From Straminergon stramineum (taxonomy: Eukaryota; Streptophyta; Bryopsida; Hypnales; Calliergonaceae), in the NCBI GenBank assembly GCA_963920665.1, contig OY987271.1, forward strand, positions 10,295,350 through 10,359,349: a DNA stretch of 64,000 nucleotides, in the 5' to 3' direction. The position numbers and the translations under genes are program-made. Under the pieces are notes generated by a model that was given only the letters and a program-made list of their open reading frames with translations, did no database searches and was not told the origin of the DNA. Of the stretch, positions 22,499-34,990 are shown in pieces (position 1 is the stretch's first letter; every line of letters starts with the position of its first letter).

Positions 22499-23583
22499 AG
22501 CTTGAAGGATGCGGCTCCCCATGATCAAGGAAGTCAACAAAATACTCAATTTATTGGACTTGTAAAGGTGTATTCTTTGTTTCTATAATTAATAGTGAAG
22601 TCTTTCATTGGATCTTCTAGGTCTAGAGATCCTTGCAAGGTTGATTATAGTTTTGGAAACAAAGTTGCAATGAACTAGTCTAAGGGTTCAAGTTTTATAT
22701 CTACATGGAATTTTGTTTCACTACATTAAAGTATTTATTTAGTATAGGTGAATAATTGGTAGTCCAATAAATTGGTTTGGTTCACACTGAAATTCGTATA
22801 GTAGATAAATGGTAAATTTCATTGAAATGGAGATATTATTGTGCCAAAAATGGCGGTGTTCCATGCCATTTTAATGGAATGTTGTGCCATTTTATTGTGA
22901 TACCACCATTTTTATGAAATTCACCATATAATTAGGGTGTCATTTTTATAATATAATAATAATAAATATTTTTAAATAATATATAATAAGAAAATTAAAT
23001 AATCAGAATATAATTTATAATATTTTACCATCCTAAATATCAAGATGTTAAATAATATTTTCTACTTGTAGGCAAACTTGAAATGATGGTGTACATTCAA
23101 ATTTTGAAATGTACACCTCTAATATGATTTTGCCCACAATGGTTCACTTACCTTCTATCATAGAGAGCATAAGACACAAGAGTCACTATATGACTTTATT
23201 GGTGAATACAAGACTTTATTTCATTTTTCTTCTATATTTAAGTACAAGCTCAAAAATGTACTTTCCATAAACTTCCTTGAAACCTATTTGTTCAAAGACC
23301 AAATTTGCTCCAAACTTGATATATATTATTATTTTAAAGAGCTCTAAAATAGAAAAAGAAGATAAATTGAGTTGAATAGAAAAAACAATTTCAATATCAG
23401 AACATTTACATTTGAAATGAAAACTAGTTCTTTCTTTGATTAAAATATTTATTAAATAAGTTATTTATATTTAATATAGAGAGTATATCCAAAATAAGAG
23501 TTTTCATTGTTTATTCAAACCAAAACTCGATTTACATAAACTTCTTCACCTTTAAAATTTGGTACACAATGTTTTCACCCTAT
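22499..23583. other. AT-rich non-coding stretch
   Basis: No gene or transposon could be supported. A short segment at about 23085-23115 (GAAATGTACACCTCTAATA) resembles 19475-19500, suggesting a shared minor repeat. Confidence 0.4.
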
Positions 23584-24650
23584 GGTTAGGGGTGATTGCA
23601 AGAAACACCTCCCAGTTTCGTTTTCCTTTGATTTCGGAATGCTATAACTTCTGATTTATGAATCCAATTTCAAAACCAAAAATTGATTTCTAGATATATT
23701 TCTTGTTATTGTATCCCATATTTTTCAGAATTTTTTAAAAATCTTTTTATATTTAAAAGTCAATTTTGTTAATTTGTCACTCTTTGACGTTTAGGGTTTT
23801 TTTATACTATTGAGTGGTTTAATTAGTGATTTTCAGCTGAAATTTCTATGGTATATTAGTTTAGTAGGCATACATGTGTCTACCAAAGGGAATCTAATAA
23901 TTCTTTATTTTACATCCTCTATGTTTGTGCAAATAAGGCCTCTCTTGCGCACCCAATTTTAAACTATAGAGATAGTTTTGAACTCATTTTTTTACTCAAA
24001 TCTCATCATCAAGAAGTCCTCCCAAATGGCCAATTTTTAGTATTGCTGAAAATTGATTTTCCTATTTTCTACAAATTAATACGTTAAAGTATGTATTTTT
24101 CAGGACATAATTCTATGTCCCAAAATATGTCCTGAAAAATACATACTTTGACGTTTTAATTTGTAGAAAATAGGAAAATCAATTTTCAGCTATACTAAAA
24201 ATTGGCCATTTGGGAGGACTTCTTGATGATGAGATTTGAGTAAAAAAATGAGTTCAAAACTATCTCCATAGTTTAAAATTGGGTGTGCAAGAGAGGCCTA
24301 TTTGCACAAATGTGGAGGATGTAATATAATGAATTATTAGATTCCCTTTGGTAGACACATGTATGCCTACTAAACTAATATACCATAGAAATTTCAGCTG
24401 AAAATCACTAATTAAACCACTCAATAGTATAAAAAAACCCTAAACGTCAAAGAGTGACAAATTAACAAAATTGACTTTTAAATGTAAAAAGATTTTAAAA
24501 AAATTCTGAAAAATATGGGATACAATAACAAGAAATATATCTAGAAATCAATTTTTGGTTTTGAAATTGGATTCATAAATCAGAAGTTATAGTGTTCCAA
24601 AATCAAAACAAAATGAAATTGGGAGGTGTTTCTTGCAATCACCCTTAGTC
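23584..24650. mobile_element. Near-perfect 1.07-kb palindrome (giant hairpin element E)
   Basis: The left arm 23584-24109 and right arm 24126-24650 are reverse complements with only scattered mismatches, around a 16-nt loop (24110-24125). The outer ends read TTAGGGGTGATTGCAAG and, on the other strand, CTAAGGGTGATTGCAAG. Both arms carry words such as GACGTTTAGGGTTTTTTTATA and GGCCATTTGGGAGGAC. No coding frame fits. A transcript from either strand would fold into a stem of over 500 bp and could feed Dicer-like enzymes. No target duplication was found. Confidence 0.92.
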
Positions 24651-25930
24651 CAAAAATGCATTTATAAATTTATAATTTTGCAATTGCACGACTTTGACAC
24701 TTTATTGTAATTAATGAGCTTCATGAAATGTTTTTTCTTTAAATCATTTCTTTTCTTAACACCTCATCTACTTTGTCATTGATAAATCTTTCAATAGTCA
24801 TCAATTATAAATTTCTAGGGAACAAGATAGAGAAAAAGAGTTGTTCAAGTATAAAATCAAGTGTTGTAATGAAAGCAAATGATCATAGTAGGACAACATG
24901 TGAGTTGCATTTAATGAATGAAATTGTATTGAATGACTTTATTAATAAATATTGATGAATTTAATGCTATAGATATTGAAGTATCCTTTTCACCCTTATA
25001 AATATATCTTATATTATTTTTTATTTCCTTCTTTTTTGAAATACTTCTTAAATATCTATTGCTATTTTCCAACCAAACTTATAAGAGGTAGTAATTTGAA
25101 GGTGACTCACTCCAAGTGCTATATGCATTTAATAAAGGGTACCTCCTTTCTAAAGGTGACTCCACACAATATAGTGCCTACAAGCATCTTTGATTGTTTA
25201 TTCATTTGTTAATAGATTCTTAAGGAACTTTTCACAACTCCACTATGTTAGACCTTCTCAAACCTAAACCTTTTACATGTTACAATAAGAAACAATTCAA
25301 TAATATAATAAAGGGTCACTGATAACAAAGATTTATAATTTTTTTTATAAATAATTATGTTTTTTTAATTCTTTCAATGGAACTACTTCATGATTTGAGC
25401 AAAATTTCTTAAAATTTTCCTTTTCAATTTGATTTAAGGTTTTATAAATGTAATGCACTTCCAAGAACTTCTCGATTGTATATCACACAAATCTCAAGTT
25501 CAAATCACCTTTTTTCAATTTTGCCACAACTCAAAACTCTTTACATATGATTCTTAGAAAGTTTTGATGCAAGAAATAATTTTTCTCACAATACAATCTT
25601 TTAATATCTATGGGACTACTTGGATACAAAATTTTGTTTTTCACTTTTTCATTTATGTTCTCATAATCAATCCATACTTTCAAATTAATTTAGAGTAGAG
25701 GATTAGCATTTGGGAAATGTTTATGATTTTATTAGCTAATTTCCTTCAATTCCCATACTAAATTGTTTTTTCAAGCACCGAATCCAATTACCTTCTCTAT
25801 CACTCAAAATAGAAATTTTATACATTTTTACACCTTTTTTTTGCCGATGTTTTCAAGTTGCACCCAGTTGTTTTTTCCAATTCTACCGGCTAACTTTGAC
25901 ATAAAATTGAATTCAAGATGAGTCTGATCT
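24651..25930. other. AT-rich non-coding stretch
   Basis: No gene is supported. Frames at 24773-24955 and 24976-25212 have no motif and the AT-rich composition of their surroundings. Confidence 0.4.
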
Positions 25931-27104
25931 ATTGTTTATGAACTGAGCTTTATGACGACATCACACGAACCTTTTACTTTTTCTCTCAAAGCTTTCCTTC
26001 TCTACTTTTGGTGGGGGAAACCTTCTACTTTTTCCCGACAGGCCTTCGTCTCCCTCCAAGAGAGAGATCCGTTCTTCCGTCTGTCTTTTGGTTTTCAGGG
26101 TTTGTGTGTTGTAAGCGGAGTTGCTGCTCGTGAAGGGATTCCTCGCCTTCAGTCCTTTACATTCAAGTTTTTTCCTATTTGGGGTCACTTGAGCTTCTCA
26201 CAATTCACAAATCTTGCAAGAGACGATTGTGGCAGTCCAAGCGCTTGCCTTTGAGGTATGTTGTTGTGAAACTTTTATCTCTGGGGACGTGAGCTGCAGT
26301 TGTGTATAAAGATTTAGCTTTGTTCTTCCGACTTGGCTTGTTGTTTTCCATTCTTTTTCTGTTGCATTTTTCGCTCGCGATTTGGAAGATTCAGCTGGTG
26401 TGTCGAAATTTAGAAGCGTTTACATCGGTCATGTCCTTTTGGTCCTTTTCATGGGTCAGGCGTTCTTTTTTCTGAACCTGAAGATCGCAACTTCACTATT
26501 AGACGAGGATTAGTGTACTATTCCAGCGAACTATGATAAAAATGATCTAGTCTTGATGTTTGTGCCGCGCTTTTGAACAAATTGTCGGCATCGCTTTTCT
26601 TCTCCCCTTGACCTAATCTTCATGTGGAGCCTTTTTCAAGGTTCAGAGCCTCTAGTTTGATCTTCACCTAAGCTCTTCAGCATATTCTTTGTTGCAGGAA
26701 GGCGATTGAATTACTGTTAGGTTTACCGACCGTCGGTCGGTTTTCTTTGAGTTAACACACACTGTGCTGTGGATATTTCTTTGTCCAGGTATGGCTTTTG
26801 CACTGTAAAGAGTCATCGGAAGTATTGTTGAAAGGCAACCAATGGTGTGTAGTCCTACTCCTAAACCCTAAATTGTTCCTCTTCTGTCGCTACACCCTGA
26901 CCTCTTTTTTCTGACTGCCTGGGGTTCCAAAATTAAGGTGATATGTGACCACGTTCATAGTCTTTGCAGGGTTTCTGTGTATATGTGCTGTGTAATACTG
27001 TGATCCGCGCAGTGCCAATGTGTGACCATTGCACTGAATCTACGGAAATTCCTCGCAGTCAGAACCCTAGTTCAGTGTTGTGACTTTCATATCCTGATCT
27101 TGCA
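25931..27104 (+). promoter_or_regulatory. Probable promoter/5' UTR region of the DUF4050 gene
   Basis: GC content rises here, and a frame of 100 residues (25952-26254) ends next to a good donor-like GAG|GTATGTTG. Its predicted protein is Phe/Ser-rich without a motif, so a 5' UTR exon with a long leader intron is more likely than a coding exon. The polypyrimidine runs and the TTGCAG just before 27105 fit an intron end. Confidence 0.35.
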
Positions 27105-27114
27105 GTGGCGCAGG

Positions 27115-29275
27115 ATGGCAAAGGTTACCGGTGTTGCGTTGGGCCAGACCTGGCCTCAGTAGCTTCTACGTTGCATAGCAGTAGCTGAAGCTTCAGCGGT
27201 TGTATAGTATGCTAGACTGGTCTTGGCTGGTAAAGCTTTCACTCCTCTGCGTGCGCTGTATGTATGGGGTGCGTTTCTATCTTCCTCCCCAACCCCACCT
27301 GAACATGGCACTGCATTATTCTTGTTGACAGTTAAGGATGTCGGTATGTGGTGGAGGTGAAACCCTCTCGTTGGAGTCCTTGTAGCAATGCTCATACCAA
27401 AAACGTGAGGTTTATGCATTATGCGCAGCAGGGTGCTCTACATCTTCTTCATCTAGGCTTACGGGTCACGTTAGGATGTCAGATTTGGTTAGTACATCTA
27501 TATACCCTGGTTCCAACAAGCGAGCATCCTCGCTTGTTAACTTCTAAATGCCCCAAATGGAAGCTAACAGTTGGTTATGATAACTTCGAAAACATGCTTG
27601 TATCGTTCAGAAATGATGGACATGATTTCTTCTTTCTATTGATGCGTTTTGTTACCTTCCTTTGAAGCTTCCTAAATGATTTGTTTCAACTCCTGTGAGT
27701 ATGAAGGCGGCCTTTTTAGCTCATTTGGGCAATTAGGGGTTATTCGACACTGTTTGATTTTGCTCACTTTCTGCTCTACTCATTATCCTCAGACCTAATT
27801 CTGTGGTGTTGGACTTACTTTGCAACAGTGTGGCAATTGCTTTGGACGATTTACCAAGTCTCAGAGATTAGACCCCGAAAACTTGTCAAGTAAAGATTCC
27901 AGAGGGGCAGTTGAAGGTGAAACTGTACCCCTTAATAAACCCTTGGAAACCTCGAGTTCCAATGAGATGGAAAATAACGGCAGCAGCTCTCGCCAACAAC
28001 AAAGATCTTTACCCTCAGCTAGTGCCAATCACCGTGTGTCAGAGATACAATCACCTGTTGAGAATGATGCAAATGGTCCTTACGTGAATCATGGTACGGT
28101 ATTGCCTTTTCGCGTTTATGCTATTTGATCCTTGTCATTTCAGTTTGTTGCAATTTGCAGAAAGTTGAAACGTCCTGGAGTAGTGATCTCCCAAGTGGTC
28201 AGTCCAAATTATTGGTTGTTTGAAACATCGAATATGCTTTGGGAGATCACTGTTACTTTTTTCCTGAAGAGTTTTGCGTGAACTTCCTTCATGTCAACCC
28301 CTAGCTATGAATAGGAAGCCCACATAGGAGGCTAATAGTGATTTATTGTAACTTTGAAAGTATATTTCTATCATTCAAATGTGTAGGTTGATTTCTTCTT
28401 CCTCTTTATACATTTTTTTACCTTCCTTCAAGCTCCTTGAATGATTTTTTTCAACTCCTATATTTTAGAAACAGTCACTTTTGGTCGTTCGGGAACTTAG
28501 GGTTAGACTAAAATTGACACAGCCTATATACTGGTGGTTTTGGAAGTTCAACTGTCTGTGTAATTGTTCTGTTCACTTCATGTGCAGCATTGAGGATGTG
28601 GACACAGAGAAGGCGGGAATGGGTGGGGAACCGAGAGAGGCCTCGACCTGTAGTGCACAGAGAACCAGTAATCAGGTCCGACCTCTCCTTTTTAAAGTCA
28701 CACTTTTAATATTGCGTTAATCATGGGAGTTATAAAGCAACCATGTGTGATTTGTGCTCTGGATTAGTCAGAATTTTGACGAACGTAGGCACGAGTCTTC
28801 TATGAGACCACTGTAGCATTTATCCTAATGCACAGGCCCCACCTTGGTGTGGAAGATGCCCTTGAATATAGTTGAAGCCCTGGAAATATGTAGGTCTGCT
28901 TTTGCCGGTTCTGGAAATTGGGTTGTGTGCAAGAGCTGTGATGTGTTTAAAGGCTGACGGGTGCCTTGGGATGCCAGCTGGAGTACGACGTACGAGGACT
29001 TGCTTGGCACAAGCAGACCGTTTTCTCAGCCAATTTCTTTACCAGTACGTTTCAAAATACAAACACTCTTCTCATACTTTCGAATTCAAGTTTCCATGTG
29101 TCATGCCAGATTTATTCTTTTGACGGTATTAGTCTTTTTGTAAGCAATTATTGACAACATCCTACGCAACTTTTCAGATGTAATCCTGTGCTAACTATAC
29201 CCATATGGGCAAAACTTGCAGGAGATGGTGGATTTTCTTGTCGATGTATGGGAGCAGGAGGGTCTCTATGAGTAG
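27115..29275 (+). CDS. DUF4050 (Gag1-like clamp domain) family protein, spliced gene
   Basis: Four exons are well supported: 27829-28093, 28588-28675, 28978-29044 and 29222-29275, with GT/AG borders and phases that join without a break. The spliced protein reads CGNCFGRFTKSQRL, a Ser/Asn-rich middle, NGPYVNHALRMWTQRRREWV, a short basic linker, EPVISWSTTYEDLLGTSRPF, SQPISLP, and ends EMVDFLVDVWEQEGLYE. Plant DUF4050 proteins share VNHGLxLWNQTRQxWVG, SWNATYExLL and the EMVDFLVDxWExEGLYD end. Their cellular role is not established. The first codons are uncertain. ATG at 27115 (MAK, donor at 27124) is in phase and would give 160 residues, a usual length, but the exon would be tiny. The long introns and GC-richer flanks fit a functional gene, and no stop interrupts the joined frame. 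Confidence 0.85.
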
Positions 29276-31910
29276 TAGATTGGCGGTGCTGTCGATCAGG
29301 ATTTGTCCTCTACCAGCAGAAGCAGTTCCAGACACTATTTACTGCTCCTTCACAGCGACCTGCAGCTGTGGGGATTAAGAATGATCTAGCTAACCAGTCA
29401 GTTGGTTTTAAGTGGGATTGGTGTGTGTACATTCTTAAACTTGTAACATCTGAAAATTGACTATCAACGCCCTCCTATCAGGGATTTTCTTGAATTTGAT
29501 TATTTTCTCGTATCTGTCTCACATTCCAGTCAAATATGCTGTGAGCTTTGGACTAGACCTGTGAAGTCGTATTTCGGAATGCCCTGTGATTGATTCATTC
29601 ATTTTCCTTCAGACACTCGCAATATCTATTAGTTCGTGTTGCGATTCTAGAGGCACTGTGTAAGTGGACCCCCTGTCCACAATTTCTGCTCTTTTTCTTC
29701 TCACTTGGTAAAGAAGAATCGGCAATGATTAATAAGAGGGTACAAGGACGTCAGCTGTGTGTGTTGCTAAACTGTAAACCAATGGAGGCAGAGAATCTGT
29801 GGTCCGGGAAAGTAAAATGTTCTCATCTCTTGCAAAGCCAGATCAAGAACAAGGAGGAAGTGCCCAGTTTGACATGAGTGGCCCTCTCCTGGAACCGGTG
29901 GCCCACAGCAAGAAGCTTAACTGCTGGAAACCAATCTGAGTCATGTGTCGCATGGCTATGGTTCGTTGCAATACGACAAGGACGAGAACGAGTGATTGTG
30001 GAAGCCTGTGCCTGCAATTGACTGGGCAACACTATCCCACACGCAACAACCGAAAAGATCGTGCTGCGAAAGGGTCTTTCGATTTATTTTTTCCATTGTC
30101 TCACTAGCTGTACCAATGTGTTTCTGCAGAGTTCGAAGTTCGGGCAGCCTGTGATCGCGGCGTGCATGACTCGAAATTTTTCTTGTCGAGTGTGTCGTAA
30201 TCGCCGCGTCCGCAACTGTCTTCTCTTCTGTCCAGGTACTGTTCATAGCTTCTCCACTTACTAGTATCCACAATTGCCAATAATAATTTGTTGATGGTTA
30301 TAGTTTTTGGATAACCTTGGGTGGTGTGAGTGGTGCTCCTCGATGTGCACTCTTTTCCTTGGCCTCGACTCCTTGGTGTGGAAGTTACCTCCGCTGCTTA
30401 CACCCACGACTGGATCAAACGAAAACTGTTAGACTGAAACTTAATTCAAATTAAAACTTGAGCCATGCGTTGTTCTTTTCCTTTCGCACTATTGTAGAGG
30501 CGGCTTTATCCTTTCCAGTTCCTTGAAAATTACAGTGTTCCCATGATTGGGAGGATTTCGGTTTTTTTCTTGAATTTGCAGCCGAGCGCAGACCTATAGA
30601 TAATGCACCTATGGCAAAAAAAAATGAGTGCTTTCCTCGTCGGCAGTCGTCGGCAGCACAAACGTGACCAGACACTGAACTAGCTTTGTTGCTTCCTCAA
30701 CAAGATAAAGCAGGCGGCTTCACCGAACTACTGTCATAATTTTGGGTCATTCATTGCGAGTTGGCTCTGTTCGTTTGGTTTTTGTGTTGTCGATCTTGAG
30801 TGTACCGACTTCGTCCTCGAACCATACACATCGACTCTGCTCTGTTTGTGAGGCTCCAACCTTGGTTTCATTGTCCACTTGGCAACTGCGAGGTTTTATG
30901 TTTTGATGCTGACTCTCTTCTGTTATGTTGCTACTCGAGTTATTTCATGAGTCGTGACCTTTTTTTGAGCACATTCTCTTTGTTACCAGGTTTCTGTTAC
31001 TCGTAATTTGTTTGAGGGAAGGGTAGGATTTGGTTCTGTGAACACATTCTCAAAGAACCTGTCACTGTCTTTTTGACAGGTTTATTTTACTTGTAATTTT
31101 TTTGAGGGAAAGGATAGGAAATGGTTCCTTTGCAGCACGCATTTTAAGCACCGCTTATTTTCTTTTTCTCTCCCTTACCCTGCATGGCAGCAGAAGGTGG
31201 TGGTCTCTGTTTTGTTACTAACCTTGTGTATGTTTATGTTGCAGTGCAGATTGCTTCAGCATGCAAGTCTTCAAAGAGACTCAGAGGTTCAGCAGCTTCA
31301 ATGGGCCGACTCCTACAAGTGGAAGCGCTCCACCGGATGGGAAGCCTGTACGTGAAACTAATGGTGAAGTTGGAGGCAAGCCATGGCGACCTCGCTGAAT
31401 CCTCGACCTCTAAGACGGTCAATGGTCAATCAGCTTCCCAACGCTGGGCAAGCGAGATGAATTTTCATCTTGGCTTCTAACCTGCTGAAGACTTATTTCA
31501 TATATCTGCAGATATTATGACAACTCTGCAATGAAGGAAGTATCGTGTCTTTATAGACAAGGTAATCTACACAGCCCTGGTCACAGCACCTCATTTCGGA
31601 TATACCCAGCAGGGAGAGATTTCCACTTCGACTGAGGCTTGTAGCAAGTCACGTGAAGGCGAATATCTAGTTACATCCACATAATTTGTGTGTGAGCAAC
31701 CGTAACAAGGTTCACTTGTTTCCAGAGCTCTGTAATAGAAGAGTTGGTGTACATTTTGAACTTGTATAGTTTGTATAATATCTTTGGTTTTGCTGAAGAC
31801 CATGCTTGTATACAGATATATTTTGTAAATATATGCGCACGCATGCTTTTATGTTTAGTCGAGCAGACGTACTCGTCGTGCTGGAACTCTTGTATCCAAA
31901 GCAGCTTTGA
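29276..31910. other. GC-richer gene-island flank with exon-like pieces, no identified gene
   Basis: The first part is probably 3' UTR of the DUF4050 gene. Two exon-like pieces stand out. One is 30131-30235, bounded by TTTCTGCAG and CCAG|GTACTG. The other follows TTATGTTGCAG at about 31245; its frame runs MQVFKETQRFSSFNGPTPTS and ends GGKPWRPR before a stop at about 31408. I do not recognise either, and they could be parts of one small gene or non-coding RNA. Other frames (29590-29877, 31184-31480) show no motif. Confidence 0.35.
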
Positions 31911-32097
31911 TGAAACCCCTTTTGGCCGTCTTGGTGCTCTCGGTCTTCTGCGTGGCTCTTTGGGTGCAGGGTCGAGTCCAGTGTGATGCCAATGGTCCTG
32001 GCTTTTTGAATGGGAAAGGATTTTACCTTGAATGCCTCAACATCTTCGCAGGCATCTACAGTAGCTCTTATGTGTGCACAATCTTTGTCTGATGTTA
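31911..32097 (+). pseudogene. Fragment resembling mannan endo-1,4-beta-mannosidase (GH5) N-terminus
   Basis: Starting at the Met at 31911 the frame opens with a signal-peptide-like segment (MKPLLAVLVLSVFCVALWVQ), then GRVQCDANGPGFLNGKGFYL and ECLNIFA. Plant endo-beta-mannanases begin with a signal peptide followed by a GxxFVLNGKPFYxNGxNxYW segment, so the match is suggestive. Just after, a shifted frame reads ASTVALMCAQSLSDVN, which lines up with the EASAVGLTVCRTWAFND segment that lies about 20 residues further on in the family. The intervening part is missing and the catalytic domain does not follow. The enzyme would hydrolyse wall mannans; this piece cannot. It is a short match, so the call is tentative. 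Confidence 0.4.
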
Positions 32098-32935
32098 ACT
32101 GAGTTGTGAGGTACCTAGAGCTAGAGGAAGAAGGCATGTGTTGGCCACACTCCATGCTAAGACGTGTGTTGGCCACACTCCTTGCATGTTTTTATAGCAG
32201 ATGTTGGATATTTTTTTAAGTCTTTTTTGTCTTTTTTTTAGTTTTTGAATGGTTGTCATGTCACATCTGCTAAAAAGTCTTGCCTTCTCTTTCGAAGAAG
32301 GATGAGTTTATACAAGTGATTATTGGAGGAACATGTTCATTGGACACTATTTGTGCTTCCTACAATAGTGTTTCCTACAACAACAGTGATTTTAGTTAAC
32401 CTAAGACAGGTGGCAATTGAGATAAGAAGAGGAATCTCTTTTAATCCTAGGACTCATTTTCCTTTAGACTTCACACCTACAGTATATGTGAGACTTGTTC
32501 CAAATAGGAATTCAAAGAATGGAAATAAAATTTTAACTAATTAACTAATTTCTTGAAACTAGTGAAATCCCGTCTAATTGTATTAAGTGGCATAAGTGGT
32601 AGAAACTAATAAAAAATGTGATAAGTTTAAGCGATTAATTTCTAATGTGTAAGCAAGCAAGCAATTAGAAAGCTATAGCCATGGCTATGGGAAGGGGAAT
32701 AGTGGTAATTGCATTGGAGCAAAATGTAAGTACTGAGAAAATAAAGAGTTTGGCCCTCAAGAGGTTGATGGCTATCAAGTTCAATGAGGAGATGGCAACT
32801 CAATTCCTTGATCATTTGACCACACATGAATTTGAGGATTGTAGGTATGGGTATTATATCCAAAAATATAACCATGAAAATTATACCTAAGAGACCATAC
32901 ATCCCCATATCTTGCCTTTTTCACCCCCCAAAAGT
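32098..32935. other. Non-coding stretch
   Basis: Frames at 32323-32544 and 32681-32890 have no recognised motif. No gene is supported. Confidence 0.35.
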
Positions 32936-33124
32936 AAAATACTATTTGATGACAAAGAATCTTTCTATGTAGGACAAAAGTGCAATTGTTCATCTTTGGA
33001 ATTTTGCAATTAAAACGAGAGATCTTGCACAATAGTTTGACCTCCAATGAGTATTTTTTTTTTTGTCATACAATACCAAAAGGGATGATTTCCACAGTCA
33101 CTATCCTAGCATTTAAAGGTGAAT
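32936..33124 (-). mobile_element. MITE family M copy 4, inverted and worn
   Basis: Reverse complement matches M copy 2: shared words are GGAAATCATCC, TTTTGGTATTG, GAGGTCAAACTATTG, AAAATTCCAAAGATGAA and CCTACATAGAAAGATTC. The left terminal TTAA has become TTCA and the right end is diverged or lost. Confidence 0.7.
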
Positions 33125-34635
33125 TCATCATCAACTTCAATGAATTTGTGAAATTCTGTTTGCCAAAAATTGTGCATTCATCATCATGAAGCTCTAGAAA
33201 TGAGGATTGGAAAAGTTGTCAAAGTCTTGGAATTCTACCAATTTAACCCCCATTTAATTGGCCTTTCTAAGCTTAGTAGAAGTTTTCATGAGAACCATCT
33301 AAAACTTCTCTCAATTCATCTTACACACAATGGATCCTCTTTCCATACAATACTTGCTTTTTTTCAATAGTGGAAATGAAGAGCCACATAGACAAAAACA
33401 ACAACTACAAAAAGACATGTCGGGAGTCAATGGCTAGTTTGTCATGTGGGTCTTCTCACTAATGGAAACTGAGCGAGCATAGATTAAGAAGATGACTACA
33501 AGAAGACCCACTCTAGTTATCAAGTTCGTCATGTGGGTCCGATTGTGGGTCATTTCCCTAGTCTCCCCAACCCAAGTTTGTACTAGTGTCTCATTGTCCC
33601 AAAGATCATTTCTCTAGCGTACTTGACCCATGTTCTTACTACTTTCGGTAATGCATAAAAATTTTGCGTTGGATATGCTTGGAGGGATTGGAATATTACT
33701 CATAGAGGTACAGTTTCATGAAATTCAGGCTTTTGTTATCTAAGTTAGCAAAAAGTAAAGCTGTGGTTTCTCCTCTCAAGTACTGTATAATATAGTTTAT
33801 AGTTTATAGTTTATTGGAAAAGAGAGCCCAAACGGAAGTACAGAATTGTTCCAATGAATAACATTCTTTTTGCAAAGGAAATATGGAAGTTTCTCAAAGC
33901 CATCTAACTTACGTCAGAATAATGTGAGTCAGCAGCAGGAGGAGAGAACCAATGCTTCTGGACAATGGGCACAAGCCCGTCCACTTTAGAAGAACCATGC
34001 ATCAGAATTCTTGATTCTCGCACTACAGACATTCAAAAGTGCCACCTTCAAATCATAAGTTAGAAGAAGATCACTACATAAGTTATTCGTGGAAAAAAAA
34101 ATAGTCGTCTTTCTTCTCAACATTCACTTGAGTGACAGTTTGAGATCAAATCTTGACTTTTTGTTGACTTTGTGTCAACCATTTGGATATTGTATGCAAA
34201 AGTTACAAAATCTTCAGATTTTTAGGAACGATTTCTTTTCATTCTCCAATAAGAACATTGTTTAATCTAATAATATTATATATGGATAGCACGCTTCGTC
34301 TGAAATAATTTGTTTTTGTTGAAAGTGTTGATTTTTTATGCTAATTCTATGAGCATAGTCATATCTAAAAATATATAGAAATATTGTTTGTCAATAATTC
34401 AAAGAATTCAATAACATACTATTGAGTTTCATATCCATCCATCACTTGACTATCTACCATCTAGAACTTTTTCATTGGCAACTTGCAAGACATATATCAA
34501 TTTTCGTTAAGCGTCAAAGAAGGGTGGAGAATTTGTTTTTATAATAAAATCCATTGTCTTGCCATGAATCCTCAAAAGGTATTTGAAGATGAAAACTTGA
34601 CCATCCATTGTCAAAACCTAGGAATTTTTTCAAAG
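33125..34635. other. Non-coding stretch with a short dispersed repeat
   Basis: No gene is supported. The words GTGGGTCATTTCCCTAGTCT (near 33545) and GTGGGTCATTTTTCTAGTCT (near 38001) indicate a shared repeat on both sides of the acylphosphatase locus. Confidence 0.4.
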
Positions 34636-34990
34636 TAGAATTTTCAACCTCATTTTAGCATAGTAGATTGAATAGCTTTTTTAAACTAAGAAAAGTTGGG
34701 AAATCAATCTAAATTTCATCTCCAAAAAAACTTCTATAATTTCAGCCTCCAAAAAAAATTATGGACGAAATTTAGAGAGGAAAAATTATGTTGGAAGATG
34801 GCAAAGAAAATGTCCCTTCCAACCCTTTTTTGAACTTTGTCCATAACTTTTAATTGGAGACTCTAAATTTCAAACGGATTTTTGGAGATGAAATTGAGAT
34901 TGATTTTGCACATTAACTTAGTTCAAATTTTTTTGGAAAAAATTATTTTACTATGTGAAAATGAGTCCTGAAATTTTATTTTGATTACAA
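34636..34990. repeat. Inverted pair of a ~150-bp dispersed repeat
   Basis: The segment 34636-34790 is matched in reverse complement by 34800-34990. Both contain AAATCAATCT(A/C)AATTTCATC, TCCAAAAA, TTATGGAC and TTTCA(G)(G)(A)CTCATTTT. A third copy in direct orientation is at 35915-36075. The arms diverge noticeably, so this may be two insertions side by side rather than one hairpin element. Confidence 0.7.

Noticed and set aside
25952..26254. 100-codon frame before a donor-like site
   Set aside because: Phe/Ser-rich with no domain; more likely 5' UTR of the DUF4050 gene than coding.
31712..32176. 154-codon minus-strand frame
   Set aside because: It opposes the mannanase-like signal peptide frame, has no motif, and is low-complexity Ser/Thr; treated as a shadow.
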